Shown here: positions 1 to 8,400 of the stretch, piece after piece
How the letters are laid out: each line of letters starts with the position of its first letter
Position numbering within the stretch: the first letter of the stretch is position 1
Assembly (NCBI GenBank): GCA_947097635.1
Contig: CAMURW010000012.1
Coordinates: 1 to 13,129 of the forward strand
Length of the DNA: 13,129 nt
Direction: 5' to 3'
From: an uncultured Bacteroidales bacterium
GTDB lineage: Bacteria; Bacteroidota; Bacteroidia; Bacteroidales; P3
Translations under genes and position numbers: made by a program
The notes under the pieces: generated by a model
Seen by the model: only the letters and a program-made list of their open reading frames with translations
What the model was told of the DNA's origin: nothing
The model's database searches: none

Positions 1-475
1 TGGCAGTAAAGGAGTGGGAGTAGGCCACATTGATATTCATGATGGAGGGCGAAAAGACACCAGCGACACCAGGCTCGGGTGATTCCACTGTGGTGACAGG
101 AATCTCGCCGACACTCATGGTCATAACATACACACCAGCGACACCCCTCTCAAAAAGACGCTGACCGAGACCGAAGGCGTTGATGGAGGCACCGCTATTG
201 AGACCGCCCTTGCCACCGAAGTAGGAACTATAGGAATAGACCACCTCGGTGCTGTGGATGAACGACAGACCGGCAATGTTGGTGTAGAAAGATTCCAAAC
301 CTCGTGAATTAGCTACGCTTACCGCGCCCCAACCGGCACTGCGAGCCCACGGGTTGATGAGCAACTCCGTTGCGCCAGCAGTGCCACGACGGTCGTCGTT
401 GCCTGCTACGACGGCGGACATCGACAACACGAACGTGAGGGCTACTACAGTTATTATTCTAAATATATTTTTCAT
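1..475 (-). CDS. PorV/PorQ-family outer-membrane protein, N-terminal part (cut by window edge)
   Basis: The ATG at 475-473 opens a frame that stays open to base 1, giving 158 codons; the 3' part lies outside the window. Residues 1-24 form a signal peptide (MKNIF, a hydrophobic run, then SAVVAG). After it comes the N-terminal pattern of PorV/PorQ-like beta-barrels: GTAGATELLINPWARSAGWG at about 31-50, then SVANSRGLESFYTNIAGLSF, which matches the family's region ending in a Y-x-N-x-A-G-L motif. Here the usual W and P of that motif are T and I. Family members are usually about 300-400 aa and sit in the outer membrane. PorV itself is a T9SS component that binds exported substrates; PorQ is also linked to T9SS, and many paralogues have no assigned role. 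The gene starts 33 bp after the giant secreted protein, so co-transcription is likely. The family call is fairly firm; which member it is cannot be decided from this fragment. Confidence 0.75.
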   Translation of the reverse strand, partial: MKNIFRIITVVALTFVLSMSAVVAGNDDRRGTAGATELLINPWARSAGWGAVSVANSRGLESFYTNIAGLSFIHSTEVVYSYSSYFGGKGGLNSGASINAFGLGQRLFERGVAGVYVMTMSVGEIPVTTVESPEPGVAGVFSPSIMNINVAYSHSFTA

Positions 476-503
476 TTTTGAATCTAATTTAAAAGTTATC
501 AAA

Positions 504-511
504 CAAAACTA
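504..511 (-). promoter_or_regulatory. Possible Bacteroidota -7 promoter element (TAnnTTTG)
   Basis: On the minus strand this reads TAGTTTTG, matching the Bacteroidota -7 consensus TAnnTTTG. Its first three bases are the TAG stop codon of the giant secreted-protein gene. It lies 29 bp before the ATG of the PorV-like gene, a suitable distance for a short leader. I find no convincing TTG-type -33 element about 20 bp upstream, and the gap is AT-rich, so a chance match is possible. If real, it would let the PorV-like gene be expressed apart from its neighbours. Confidence 0.2.
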
Positions 512-3500
512 GAATTTGAACGAGTTCAGGTCCACGGGGCGCATAGTACCGAACCATTTGACAACACGTTCACCAACGTTGGGGCAGTCAAAATGGCAGA
601 GGTACACGCCGCCGGCGATGGGCAGACCATTATGGTTGTGCAAATCCCAGTCCACAGTAGTGGTATTGTCGGGCGTAGGACCCAGACGACGCACCAAGGT
701 ACCATCGAGCGTATAGATGCTGATGACACTGCGAGCAGGAACGTTGACGAAACGCACTTTGGTCTCCAACTGGCTGGAAGTCTCGTAGGTTGAATAACTG
801 TAGTAAGGATTGGGCACCACAGTGATGTCGCTGAGGATGGAATCCTTATAGTCCTGAGAAGCATTGGCATTGGCATACAGCCCCGTGAGCGTAGCAATGT
901 CGTCGGTGAGTTCGAACATATACAGAGGGTTGTTCTTGTTAGTTACCGACATACCAGCGACGTTGCGAGGGTTGGAACCATTGGGTGACCAATTATTGCC
1001 GTAAGGAGTCTTCACGTTGATGTCAATGGTGACATCGGTAGGGATGTCCTGCGGATTGGTGAAGGCGAACCTGGGGCTGACCATAGGCATATTGACCCAT
1101 GCCACGGTAGAGAAGAAATACATGGAGGAATCACGCTGCGGGATGATAAGTTTGTCGGAGAGCAGAGGCAGCAGACCATTGTAGAAGCCATCGCTGGTCT
1201 TCTTGAGGGCAAGCATGCGGTCCAACGAGCGCAGCCACTTCACGCTCCACTTACCGGCATCGTAACTGGGCGAGGTGAACTCAGTGAGCACGGCACTGGT
1301 GGAGTGGACATTGGAGAGGTCGGCATATCGGGTCTTGCCGGCGTTCATGATATAGATGAAGTGACGTCCGCCGATGACATAATTCTGCGTGCCGTCCAGC
1401 AGGGTGCTGACGGGATTCCACATCATGTCGCGACCATGGTACTGAGCATAGCGACTGTCCTCGCCGTACATCATGTTGAGACGCTCGCCAGTGGCGAGAT
1501 TGATGACGTAGCCCGGAAACCACCCCATGCCTTCAGCTTCGATGTAGGCGGGATTGCCAGGGTCGTTGACGTTGGCAGCGACACCAAGGTCTTCGATGGT
1601 CTTGCCGTTCTTGTCTATGCTGAGGTGCTTACGCATCTGGAAGCGGCGGGCATTGCCTTCGCTCTGCGTATAGTCGTCGCACATTTCCAGCACGGGACAC
1701 CGTGTCCATTTGCTGGTGTCGCTAGTGATAACGATGTGCACGCTAGGCAGGTTGTTGAGGTCGTTGTATATGATGGACTTGTTGCTGAAACCACTGAGCG
1801 TGGTGTAGTTGTAGGTCTCACGCAGTGCCTGATAGTAAGGCTTGAACTGCACGCTGGAGGTGCTTCTCAACTGTTTCACGGTGGTGGTATCGGCGAAGTA
1901 GTACTGCAGCGAGAAAGCAGGATGATATTCGCGTGCGCTGGCCAGACCATAGGGTGCCCACATGCCAGAGACGACCCCTTCATAGGTCTGCGATTTATCC
2001 ACACCCACGGAAATGACGCGGTTGGAGTTGTCAAGGCCGAAACGGTAGTAGTCACCGTCAAGGTAGGTCTCGTCGTTGGGATATACCTGCCCCACGGGCT
2101 TGTTGGAGGAGATGAAACTGCTTACTGCACTCTGCGAGAACTGCGAGCCGCTGCGTATCCAGTTCTGGATAAGGAAGGCATCAGCGTCGTGCACGCCAGA
2201 GAGCCATGTCTTTGTGGCCTCACCGAAAGTCATGTTTGAGGACAGCAAACTGGACTCGGACATCACACCTTGCGTGGGGCTGGGGAGAGCCAAATAGTTG
2301 CCAAAGCCGAACTTGGCGGCTACAGGAGTGGTGTTCTCAATAGAGACGGCGATGCCGAGGTCTAGGAACAGCTGTTCGTTGTAACGGCCAATGACGAAGT
2401 CGGCAGTATCTGTGTACACATTGTCATACAGAGGTTTGCCATCCACACGGGAGATAGTCCAACGGGAGGTGGTGTCGTTCACGCCATCGAATGCGATGTA
2501 GAACTGACCTGGCTTCACGTTGAGAGGATCTATCACACGGACGTTGATAGGGCCAGCGTTCTGCTCATAACGCGGATGAGCAATGATGCAGGGTTCGTTC
2601 ATCTTGAAACCATCGAAAGTGCCAGGAACTTTAGCGACCTCGCCTGGCTTGCCCATGAGTTCTTCAATGGATTCCTGCGTAAGTTTCAGTATGCCGCCGC
2701 CGTTGCCGTAGCCTTCTATACGAGTGATGTTGGGGCTGATGCCGAATTCGGCTTGTACCTTGGTACCACCGTTCTCGCTGCGGGGGTTATGAGGTTTGAC
2801 GACAATAGAGGTGATGGTGCCCCCCTTCTCGTTCTTCCGTCCGCTGAGGTAGGGTTCTTTCTGACCTTTGAGGTAGGCTTCCTCGGTCTGACTGTACTCT
2901 TTGAAACGGTTGTGAGCGTAGGCGATGGCGATGAAGTAGTATTCTTTGTTGTTGACAAGCGAGGTGTTGTTACCAGTAGCGAAAGCGTCGTTAGTGATAT
3001 GGAATACATGCTGTATGCCATTGTTGGAGCCTTCCACCATCACGCGTCCAGTGATAAGACCTGTGGTGCTCTCCGTGGTGTAGTTCACCAGTGTGCCGAT
3101 GGGCAGTGTAGGGCTGTCGATGGTGTCGTCATAGAAATTCTTGATGTCGCACTGTGCTACCAGACGAGCCTTGGTCTCATCGGTAATGTCAGCGATGCTG
3201 GCCTTGGCGTTGACGAGCTGGAAAATCTGATAACCCTCAAAACGGTATTTACGGTCATAATAGGTGAATTTGGGAACAGTGGTGGTGTCGCCATTAATTA
3301 CGGTGTCCTTATTCCACTGGTAGCCTTCGGGTATGGAGAGGTCTTCCTGCTCGTACTTTTCGTTGTAGTTGTTGCTGGAGGGGTTCTCGTAGGTGAGATA
3401 CAGTATGATTTCGTTGCTAAGTTCCTGTGCCACCATGGTGGGAGCATCGGGTCCGTCCAGCACTGCGAAGCAATTCTCAAACAGGTTCTGGCACACATCA

Positions 3501-5368
3501 TCGATGGTGCGCAATTCCTCTACGTTGCTCCAGGCGTTGCTGCTGCCTTGTGCGAAGGGAATACCCACGGTGATGTAGTTCAGAGCACCTGCCTTCAGGG
3601 TGAATGGGCCTGCACTCTGCATAAAACGACGGTCGCCTGGCTGGTTTTTGCCCACGGTGACTTCGCTCCAGTCGTTGGGATGGTATTTTTCATCGGGAAT
3701 CACGCCGTTGGTACCCCAGTGCAGGGGATCGCTGTTTCCTGGGAACATGAAGTCGCAGTTCACATCGCTTACTTCACCGCCAGAGAGGCCGTTGCCGCCG
3801 AATTTCATGCGCTGGTTGTTGCGCCATTTACCTTGCAGGTAGTTGTAGTAGTCCGTAGCTTTGTTGGGTTCGCCGTTATTGGCGGTACCATCGTTGTTGT
3901 AGTACACGAAGCGGCGCATGCCGAAACGTTCGTCATCGATGATGTTGTTGCCGAAGTTCACGCCGTTAATAGCGCAATTGCCCACGCTGTCGCCAGGCTG
4001 GAAGTACCATGCGCTACCTTGGCCATTGTTGCCATAGAACTGGTAGGCATGGTCGTTCAGCTTGATGGTGTCGTAGATGGTGCGCCCGCTGGCATCGGTG
4101 CCGATGACATACTCCTGCAGTTGAGCGGGGTAGTAGAGTTTCATCTTGTTTATGTCGATGCGGGGATTGTCCTTGCCGTCGGGGTCCATGTAAGGACCCT
4201 GGAAAAAGTCGATACCTACTGCGGGAGGAACACCCGTATAAGCACCAGTGCCGGGACCATCGACTTCCTTACCATTATAGCAGTAGCCGAGACCGCGTTT
4301 CACATCGCAGCCTACATAGTCGTCCTGGGCATAACCTAAGTCGGGATCCACCCACTGACTGAAGTAAGCGTTACGCAACTCGTAAGTGGAACGGTTGATG
4401 ATCTCGTAGGTGTAGAAAGTCATGTTGTTTATCTCATCATTGGTGGAGAAGGCGAAGGCCTGTGCGCGAATCTCCATACCGATGGCATTGCCTTGTGACT
4501 CGGTGTGCACGTTACCTACGTCGTTGAACACCCACCAGATGGTTTGGTCGCCTTTCAGCACCTGGTCGCTGAGCAGAGAACTTTTCACGATGCCGTGCTC
4601 TTCTTCCATTGTGGGTCTAGGCACATAGTTTTCGCCAGGGGCCAGTGCCGCTTTCAGGGTACGGGGGCATAATGCATTGTCAAAGTCGTAGTAAGGATAG
4701 TCGCCGTTCTGATAGTTGTACTCGCCATCGCCGTCGGCATCATAGAAGGGTGCTAGGTAGTGGCTCTGGTTTTCGAAGGCGCCGTGTGCAGGCCATTCTT
4801 TGATGACCTGAGCGATGTCATCCAGGCTCTCACCGTCCTTCAGCGTAGGCACTGCTCCGCTGGTCAGCTCTTCTGCTGTAGGGTAATTGAACTTGCTCAT
4901 GAAGTTGCGCACGTCCTGCTGGGTGATTTTCCAGTGACGATCATAGTAGTTACACACTTCGGTGGTAACGGTGGCTGCACCGTCTATGGTAAGCGGGCCT
5001 GGCCAATAGTCGTCGCCGTCCTGTCCGAAACGCAGAGCAGCGATACGCAGTTGGTCGTTGACATCCGTGCCGCCAATCCACAGTGCTGCACAATACATAG
5101 GAGTGCTGGTGCTGTTCTTGGGCAGGTGATACTGAGAGATGCTGCCGTCGTACCACATGTTACCATAGCCATTGATAAGGGCACGCACATTGTTCACGTT
5201 AAGCTCTGCAGTGCTTTGTGCTCTCTTGCACGATGCCGCTTTGGCACGGATATGGGTCGTAGTAGCGTTCGACCTCTTGCAGGTTGTGCACTCCCTAGCG
5301 ACAGCCGTCCCCGTGAGCAACGAAACAAGCAGAGACACTGCTACAAGTTTGCTAACAATATTTTTCAT
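509..5368 (-). CDS. Giant secreted surface protein with T9SS-type C-terminal domain
   Basis: The product is 1619 aa. Residues 1-24 form a Sec signal peptide (MKNIVSKLVAVSLLVSLL, then TAVA before RE). The mature N-terminus carries a CxxC (C27, C30) and C47. I recognise a series of motifs shared by large Bacteroidota/Ignavibacteria secreted proteins: AALWIGG (94-100), DYWPGPL (120-126), an acidic Ca-binding-like DADGDGEY (210-217), GDQTIWWVFND (273-283), TFYTYEIINRS (317-327), SQWVDPDLG with DDYVGCD (337-355), VGIDFFQGP (384-392) and GDRRFMQSAGPF (578-589). Residues about 638-820 resemble a fibronectin-III-like domain (GPDAPTM ... NNKEYYFIAIAYA). The tail (about 1509-1619) is a sorting-domain-like beta sandwich with VVPNP at 1517-1521, a VISIYTLDGTLVRRL strand pair and GLPIAGGVYL near 1581-1590, ending in WFGTMRPVDLNSFKF. 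Expected location is the cell surface or medium; no catalytic domain is visible. The start is supported by the signal peptide and an A/T-rich leader. It sits 66 bp after the TonB-dependent receptor gene and 33 bp before the PorV-like gene. Substrate and function are unknown. Confidence 0.85.
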   Translation of the reverse strand: MKNIVSKLVAVSLLVSLLTGTAVARECTTCKRSNATTTHIRAKAASCKRAQSTAELNVNNVRALINGYGNMWYDGSISQYHLPKNSTSTPMYCAALWIGGTDVNDQLRIAALRFGQDGDDYWPGPLTIDGAATVTTEVCNYYDRHWKITQQDVRNFMSKFNYPTAEELTSGAVPTLKDGESLDDIAQVIKEWPAHGAFENQSHYLAPFYDADGDGEYNYQNGDYPYYDFDNALCPRTLKAALAPGENYVPRPTMEEEHGIVKSSLLSDQVLKGDQTIWWVFNDVGNVHTESQGNAIGMEIRAQAFAFSTNDEINNMTFYTYEIINRSTYELRNAYFSQWVDPDLGYAQDDYVGCDVKRGLGYCYNGKEVDGPGTGAYTGVPPAVGIDFFQGPYMDPDGKDNPRIDINKMKLYYPAQLQEYVIGTDASGRTIYDTIKLNDHAYQFYGNNGQGSAWYFQPGDSVGNCAINGVNFGNNIIDDERFGMRRFVYYNNDGTANNGEPNKATDYYNYLQGKWRNNQRMKFGGNGLSGGEVSDVNCDFMFPGNSDPLHWGTNGVIPDEKYHPNDWSEVTVGKNQPGDRRFMQSAGPFTLKAGALNYITVGIPFAQGSSNAWSNVEELRTIDDVCQNLFENCFAVLDGPDAPTMVAQELSNEIILYLTYENPSSNNYNEKYEQEDLSIPEGYQWNKDTVINGDTTTVPKFTYYDRKYRFEGYQIFQLVNAKASIADITDETKARLVAQCDIKNFYDDTIDSPTLPIGTLVNYTTESTTGLITGRVMVEGSNNGIQHVFHITNDAFATGNNTSLVNNKEYYFIAIAYAHNRFKEYSQTEEAYLKGQKEPYLSGRKNEKGGTITSIVVKPHNPRSENGGTKVQAEFGISPNITRIEGYGNGGGILKLTQESIEELMGKPGEVAKVPGTFDGFKMNEPCIIAHPRYEQNAGPINVRVIDPLNVKPGQFYIAFDGVNDTTSRWTISRVDGKPLYDNVYTDTADFVIGRYNEQLFLDLGIAVSIENTTPVAAKFGFGNYLALPSPTQGVMSESSLLSSNMTFGEATKTWLSGVHDADAFLIQNWIRSGSQFSQSAVSSFISSNKPVGQVYPNDETYLDGDYYRFGLDNSNRVISVGVDKSQTYEGVVSGMWAPYGLASAREYHPAFSLQYYFADTTTVKQLRSTSSVQFKPYYQALRETYNYTTLSGFSNKSIIYNDLNNLPSVHIVITSDTSKWTRCPVLEMCDDYTQSEGNARRFQMRKHLSIDKNGKTIEDLGVAANVNDPGNPAYIEAEGMGWFPGYVINLATGERLNMMYGEDSRYAQYHGRDMMWNPVSTLLDGTQNYVIGGRHFIYIMNAGKTRYADLSNVHSTSAVLTEFTSPSYDAGKWSVKWLRSLDRMLALKKTSDGFYNGLLPLLSDKLIIPQRDSSMYFFSTVAWVNMPMVSPRFAFTNPQDIPTDVTIDINVKTPYGNNWSPNGSNPRNVAGMSVTNKNNPLYMFELTDDIATLTGLYANANASQDYKDSILSDITVVPNPYYSYSTYETSSQLETKVRFVNVPARSVISIYTLDGTLVRRLGPTPDNTTTVDWDLHNHNGLPIAGGVYLCHFDCPNVGERVVKWFGTMRPVDLNSFKF

Positions 5369-5407
5369 TTCTAATAATTTTTTTACGCATTAATAAAGAC
5401 CTATGTC

Positions 5408-5424
5408 CAGTGATGGTATCACCG
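5408..5424 (-). other. Short hairpin between receptor and giant-protein genes
   Basis: The minus-strand RNA can fold CGGUGAU / AUCACUG around a 3-nt ACC loop: seven pairs, one of them G-U. It begins 10 nt after the receptor's stop codon. The following sequence has only a weak UCUUUAUU run, so this is not a canonical intrinsic terminator. It could be a partial terminator, an RNA-processing site or chance. Confidence 0.25.
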
Positions 5425-5434
5425 TCCTCGGGGT

Positions 5435-8400
5435 TTAGAACATGTAGGTTAAGCCAAGTTTTATCTGACGAGCAGGATTGTAGTAGAAATTGTTGTTGTT
5501 GAGGTAGATGGAATAGAGATCGCGATAACTATCGGGGTTCACCTGCGAATTGATAATAGCCTGAGTAGAGGGGTCAGTGAGGTAACCGTTGTCCTCGGGG
5601 CTGCCGGTAGCAGAGTACACAGCTATAGTGTTACGGATATTGAAGAGGTTGGTCACAGTGAGACTCACCTTCATCTGCGTGTGCTTCACTGTGCCGTTTT
5701 TCCTATGGAGGTCGATGTTAAAGACCTTGTCGGCGATGGCATCAAAATAGAAAGCCCAGGGCAGACGGGCACCGTTGTAGCTACCTACGATGTAGGATTC
5801 GGTGACGCTGAGGGCGCGGGTGTAAGGAGCACCGCTCTGTGCCACTGCCATAATGTTGATTCCGGCGTTCTCGAAGGGACGCACCTCTTTCTTTTTCTTC
5901 TCACCCGTTTCCTTGTCCTTGACCATGCGGTTAAAGCGCCAGCCATTGTACTGGGCACCCTGTCCGTAACGGAAGTCCACGTTGACTTTGAATACGTGAC
6001 GTTGGTCCTCGCCTATAGGGTTGAGCATCTTTAGTGTAGTGTAGCCTTCCTTGATCAGTTCCTGCATGGTGGTGCTGCTGATACCAGTACCTTCGGCATA
6101 CTGCAGCGTGTAGTTGGCACTGACACGAAGGTTCTTGGTGCTACGCATATTGTAACTGAAGGTGAAACCCTTGGTGGTCTTGAAGTCCAGGTTATCGTAA
6201 CTATAATAGTTCTGATTGGGGTCGGCACCAGCGTACTGCACCAGCTGGATAAGGTCGCGCGTCTCTTTGTAGTATGCACTCAAGCTGACGGCCATGTTGT
6301 CGTTCAGAGCCTGTTCGAAAGCTACCTCGTAGTTGGTGACGCGTTCGGGTTTCAGGTTGGGGTTGTAGATAACGGTGGCCTTGGTCATATACATATAGCT
6401 CAGGTAGTCGGCCTGCCAGCCGCCACTGGGACGACGAGCGATAATGTCGTAGTTGGCTTTGAACTGTGATTTCAGACCAACGGGGAAGCTGAAAGCGATA
6501 CGGGGCATGGGCACGATCTGAGGTTTGTAGTCCTCGAAGGCTGCGCTGCTGATCTGATTGCCGCTCGCGTTACCCAAAGTGGCGACTTCCTGACCGCCAC
6601 CAGCGCCAGTGGAACGATAAGGCGTAGGACGTCCGCTCTCGCCGATGACGGAAGTGGGACTAGCCACTTCCACGCCGTCTGCGTTGTACCACACACGTCC
6701 GTTACGATAACCACGGATGGTAGGAGTTGTGGCGGAGGGGTCGTCGACATACACCACCCAGTCATCCTTAGCGGCATTGGCGAAAGCGTTGCCAGCGAGA
6801 CCGGTATTGTAAGGTGCCTCACCCGCCTTCAGACGGCCTACAGTGTAACTATCGTAAAGCAGATAAGGGTCTTTTAGCACGCTCTGGTTTCCATCGAAGT
6901 AGTCTACACGGACACCGACGTTGAACACCAGATCCTCAAAAGCGAACTTATCCTGAATATAAGCACCCATATATGTGGGAGCGAAAGAGGGAATGTACTG
7001 GAAGTTCCCGTGGCCCTTGCCGACGGGATCGAAGAAGTCGTCAAGACTCCATCCGCTGCCGTTGTAGCGCTTGCCTGTGTGGTCGTAGCCATAGTAACTC
7101 ACGATGGCGTTGTTGCCGCCGCCGTTGAAGAGTTCCTTGCTACTGAACATTTCTATGCCGCCGTTCTGCTGATACCAGTCGGGACTATAGCGGTCCACGT
7201 CCAGCCAGTCTGTACCGTTTACATCGAGACCCAAGGCTTCACGCATGGAGGCGCTGAACTGCGTCTGTCCGCCGCCGTTCAGGCGGTTGTAGTCGACATA
7301 CAGCGTACCGTTCCGCACAGAGTAGATAGGATGGCTGAGGTCCAACTGGGTAATGTGCGCGTTAGCATTCTGGCGCATGATGGTCCACAGGCTGTAAGCA
7401 CCCAGACTGTAAGCGCTGCTGCTACCATAGTCTATCTGATAGCCTATCTCCAGCTCGTGAGGACCCAACGAGGCACTGGCTTTGGCACCTACGTACACAT
7501 AGTTGGATACGCTCTGTCTGTAACCCGTGCTCTGGATACCTACATTGCTGAACATACCGTAGATGGAAGAGGGCGCATCACCGTTCATCAGACCTTTGAA
7601 AGCAAGGATGTTCTCCCTGCTGTACATCAGCTGGTTAATGTAGTTCGTCTCCATGTTCCACAACTGGTTGGTGTAGTTGGCCAAGATAGGGTTGTATTTG
7701 CTGGGGGTGAAACTAACGATTTTCTGATCGTAACTGTTCAGCACAAAAGCAGATTGCGTAGTTCCATTGTAACTAATGTTGTTCTTCAGGTCGTAACTGG
7801 GTTCCAGCTCAGTGACGAAAGTACCGATGTGACCATATTTGAAGATATCGTCTCCAAAGTTCTCATTGTAATTCTTGGCGAAGATACGGTTGTACATGGC
7901 GTTGATTTGGAACATAGCGTTCTTGATGCTCCTCTTGGCTGCCGGCAGTGTAGCGTCGCCCTCGGCAGGGGCAGCATCGGGAAAGCGCTGCTGGAAGTCG
8001 GCCTGCACCTTGAAACTGTTCTGCTCGCTTACGCCGAAAGCAGCGCGAGTAAGGTTCAGGGGGAAGTAACTGATGCTAGTGTTAGGTCCTTTGGTATACA
8101 CGAGCTCCGTGGTGAGCTCCAACGTGCTGTATTCGCTGAAGCGATATACCAACGCCAGGTTGGCAGCACCATAGTAGCGGCTGAAGTCGCTGTAGCGGTC
8201 TTTATTGGAATAATAATTATTGGCGGTGGGTCGTTTTATCTCTACAAAATCACCGTTGCGTAGGTAATCTCCCGCATATTCTATGGACCCTTTTTCGGGA
8301 TCGTAAATAATAGGATTCTGCTCCAGTTCCTTCACTTTAGCGTCGTTCACCACTTTGTATCTCCTGTCGCTAGGACGGTAGTAGGCGAAATTATAGTAAC

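Noticed and set aside
2576..4339. A 587-codon open frame on the plus strand opposite the giant-protein gene
   Set aside because: It lies wholly within a gene with a signal peptide and recognised motifs. Its translation is Val/Gly/Ala/His-rich with no domain, signal peptide or leader. It fits a codon-bias shadow.
5287..5368. Lipoprotein signal on the giant protein, because of a Cys near the signal-peptide end
   Set aside because: The residues before C27 are A-R-E, which does not fit a lipobox (L-x-x-C with small residues). TAVA before RE fits signal peptidase I.
7010..8263. A 417-codon open frame on the plus strand opposite the receptor gene (others at 1304-2239, 8510-9223 and 10856-11722)
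   Set aside because: All are antisense to confident genes, with unstructured Val/His/Ala-rich translations and no leader. They are treated as shadows.
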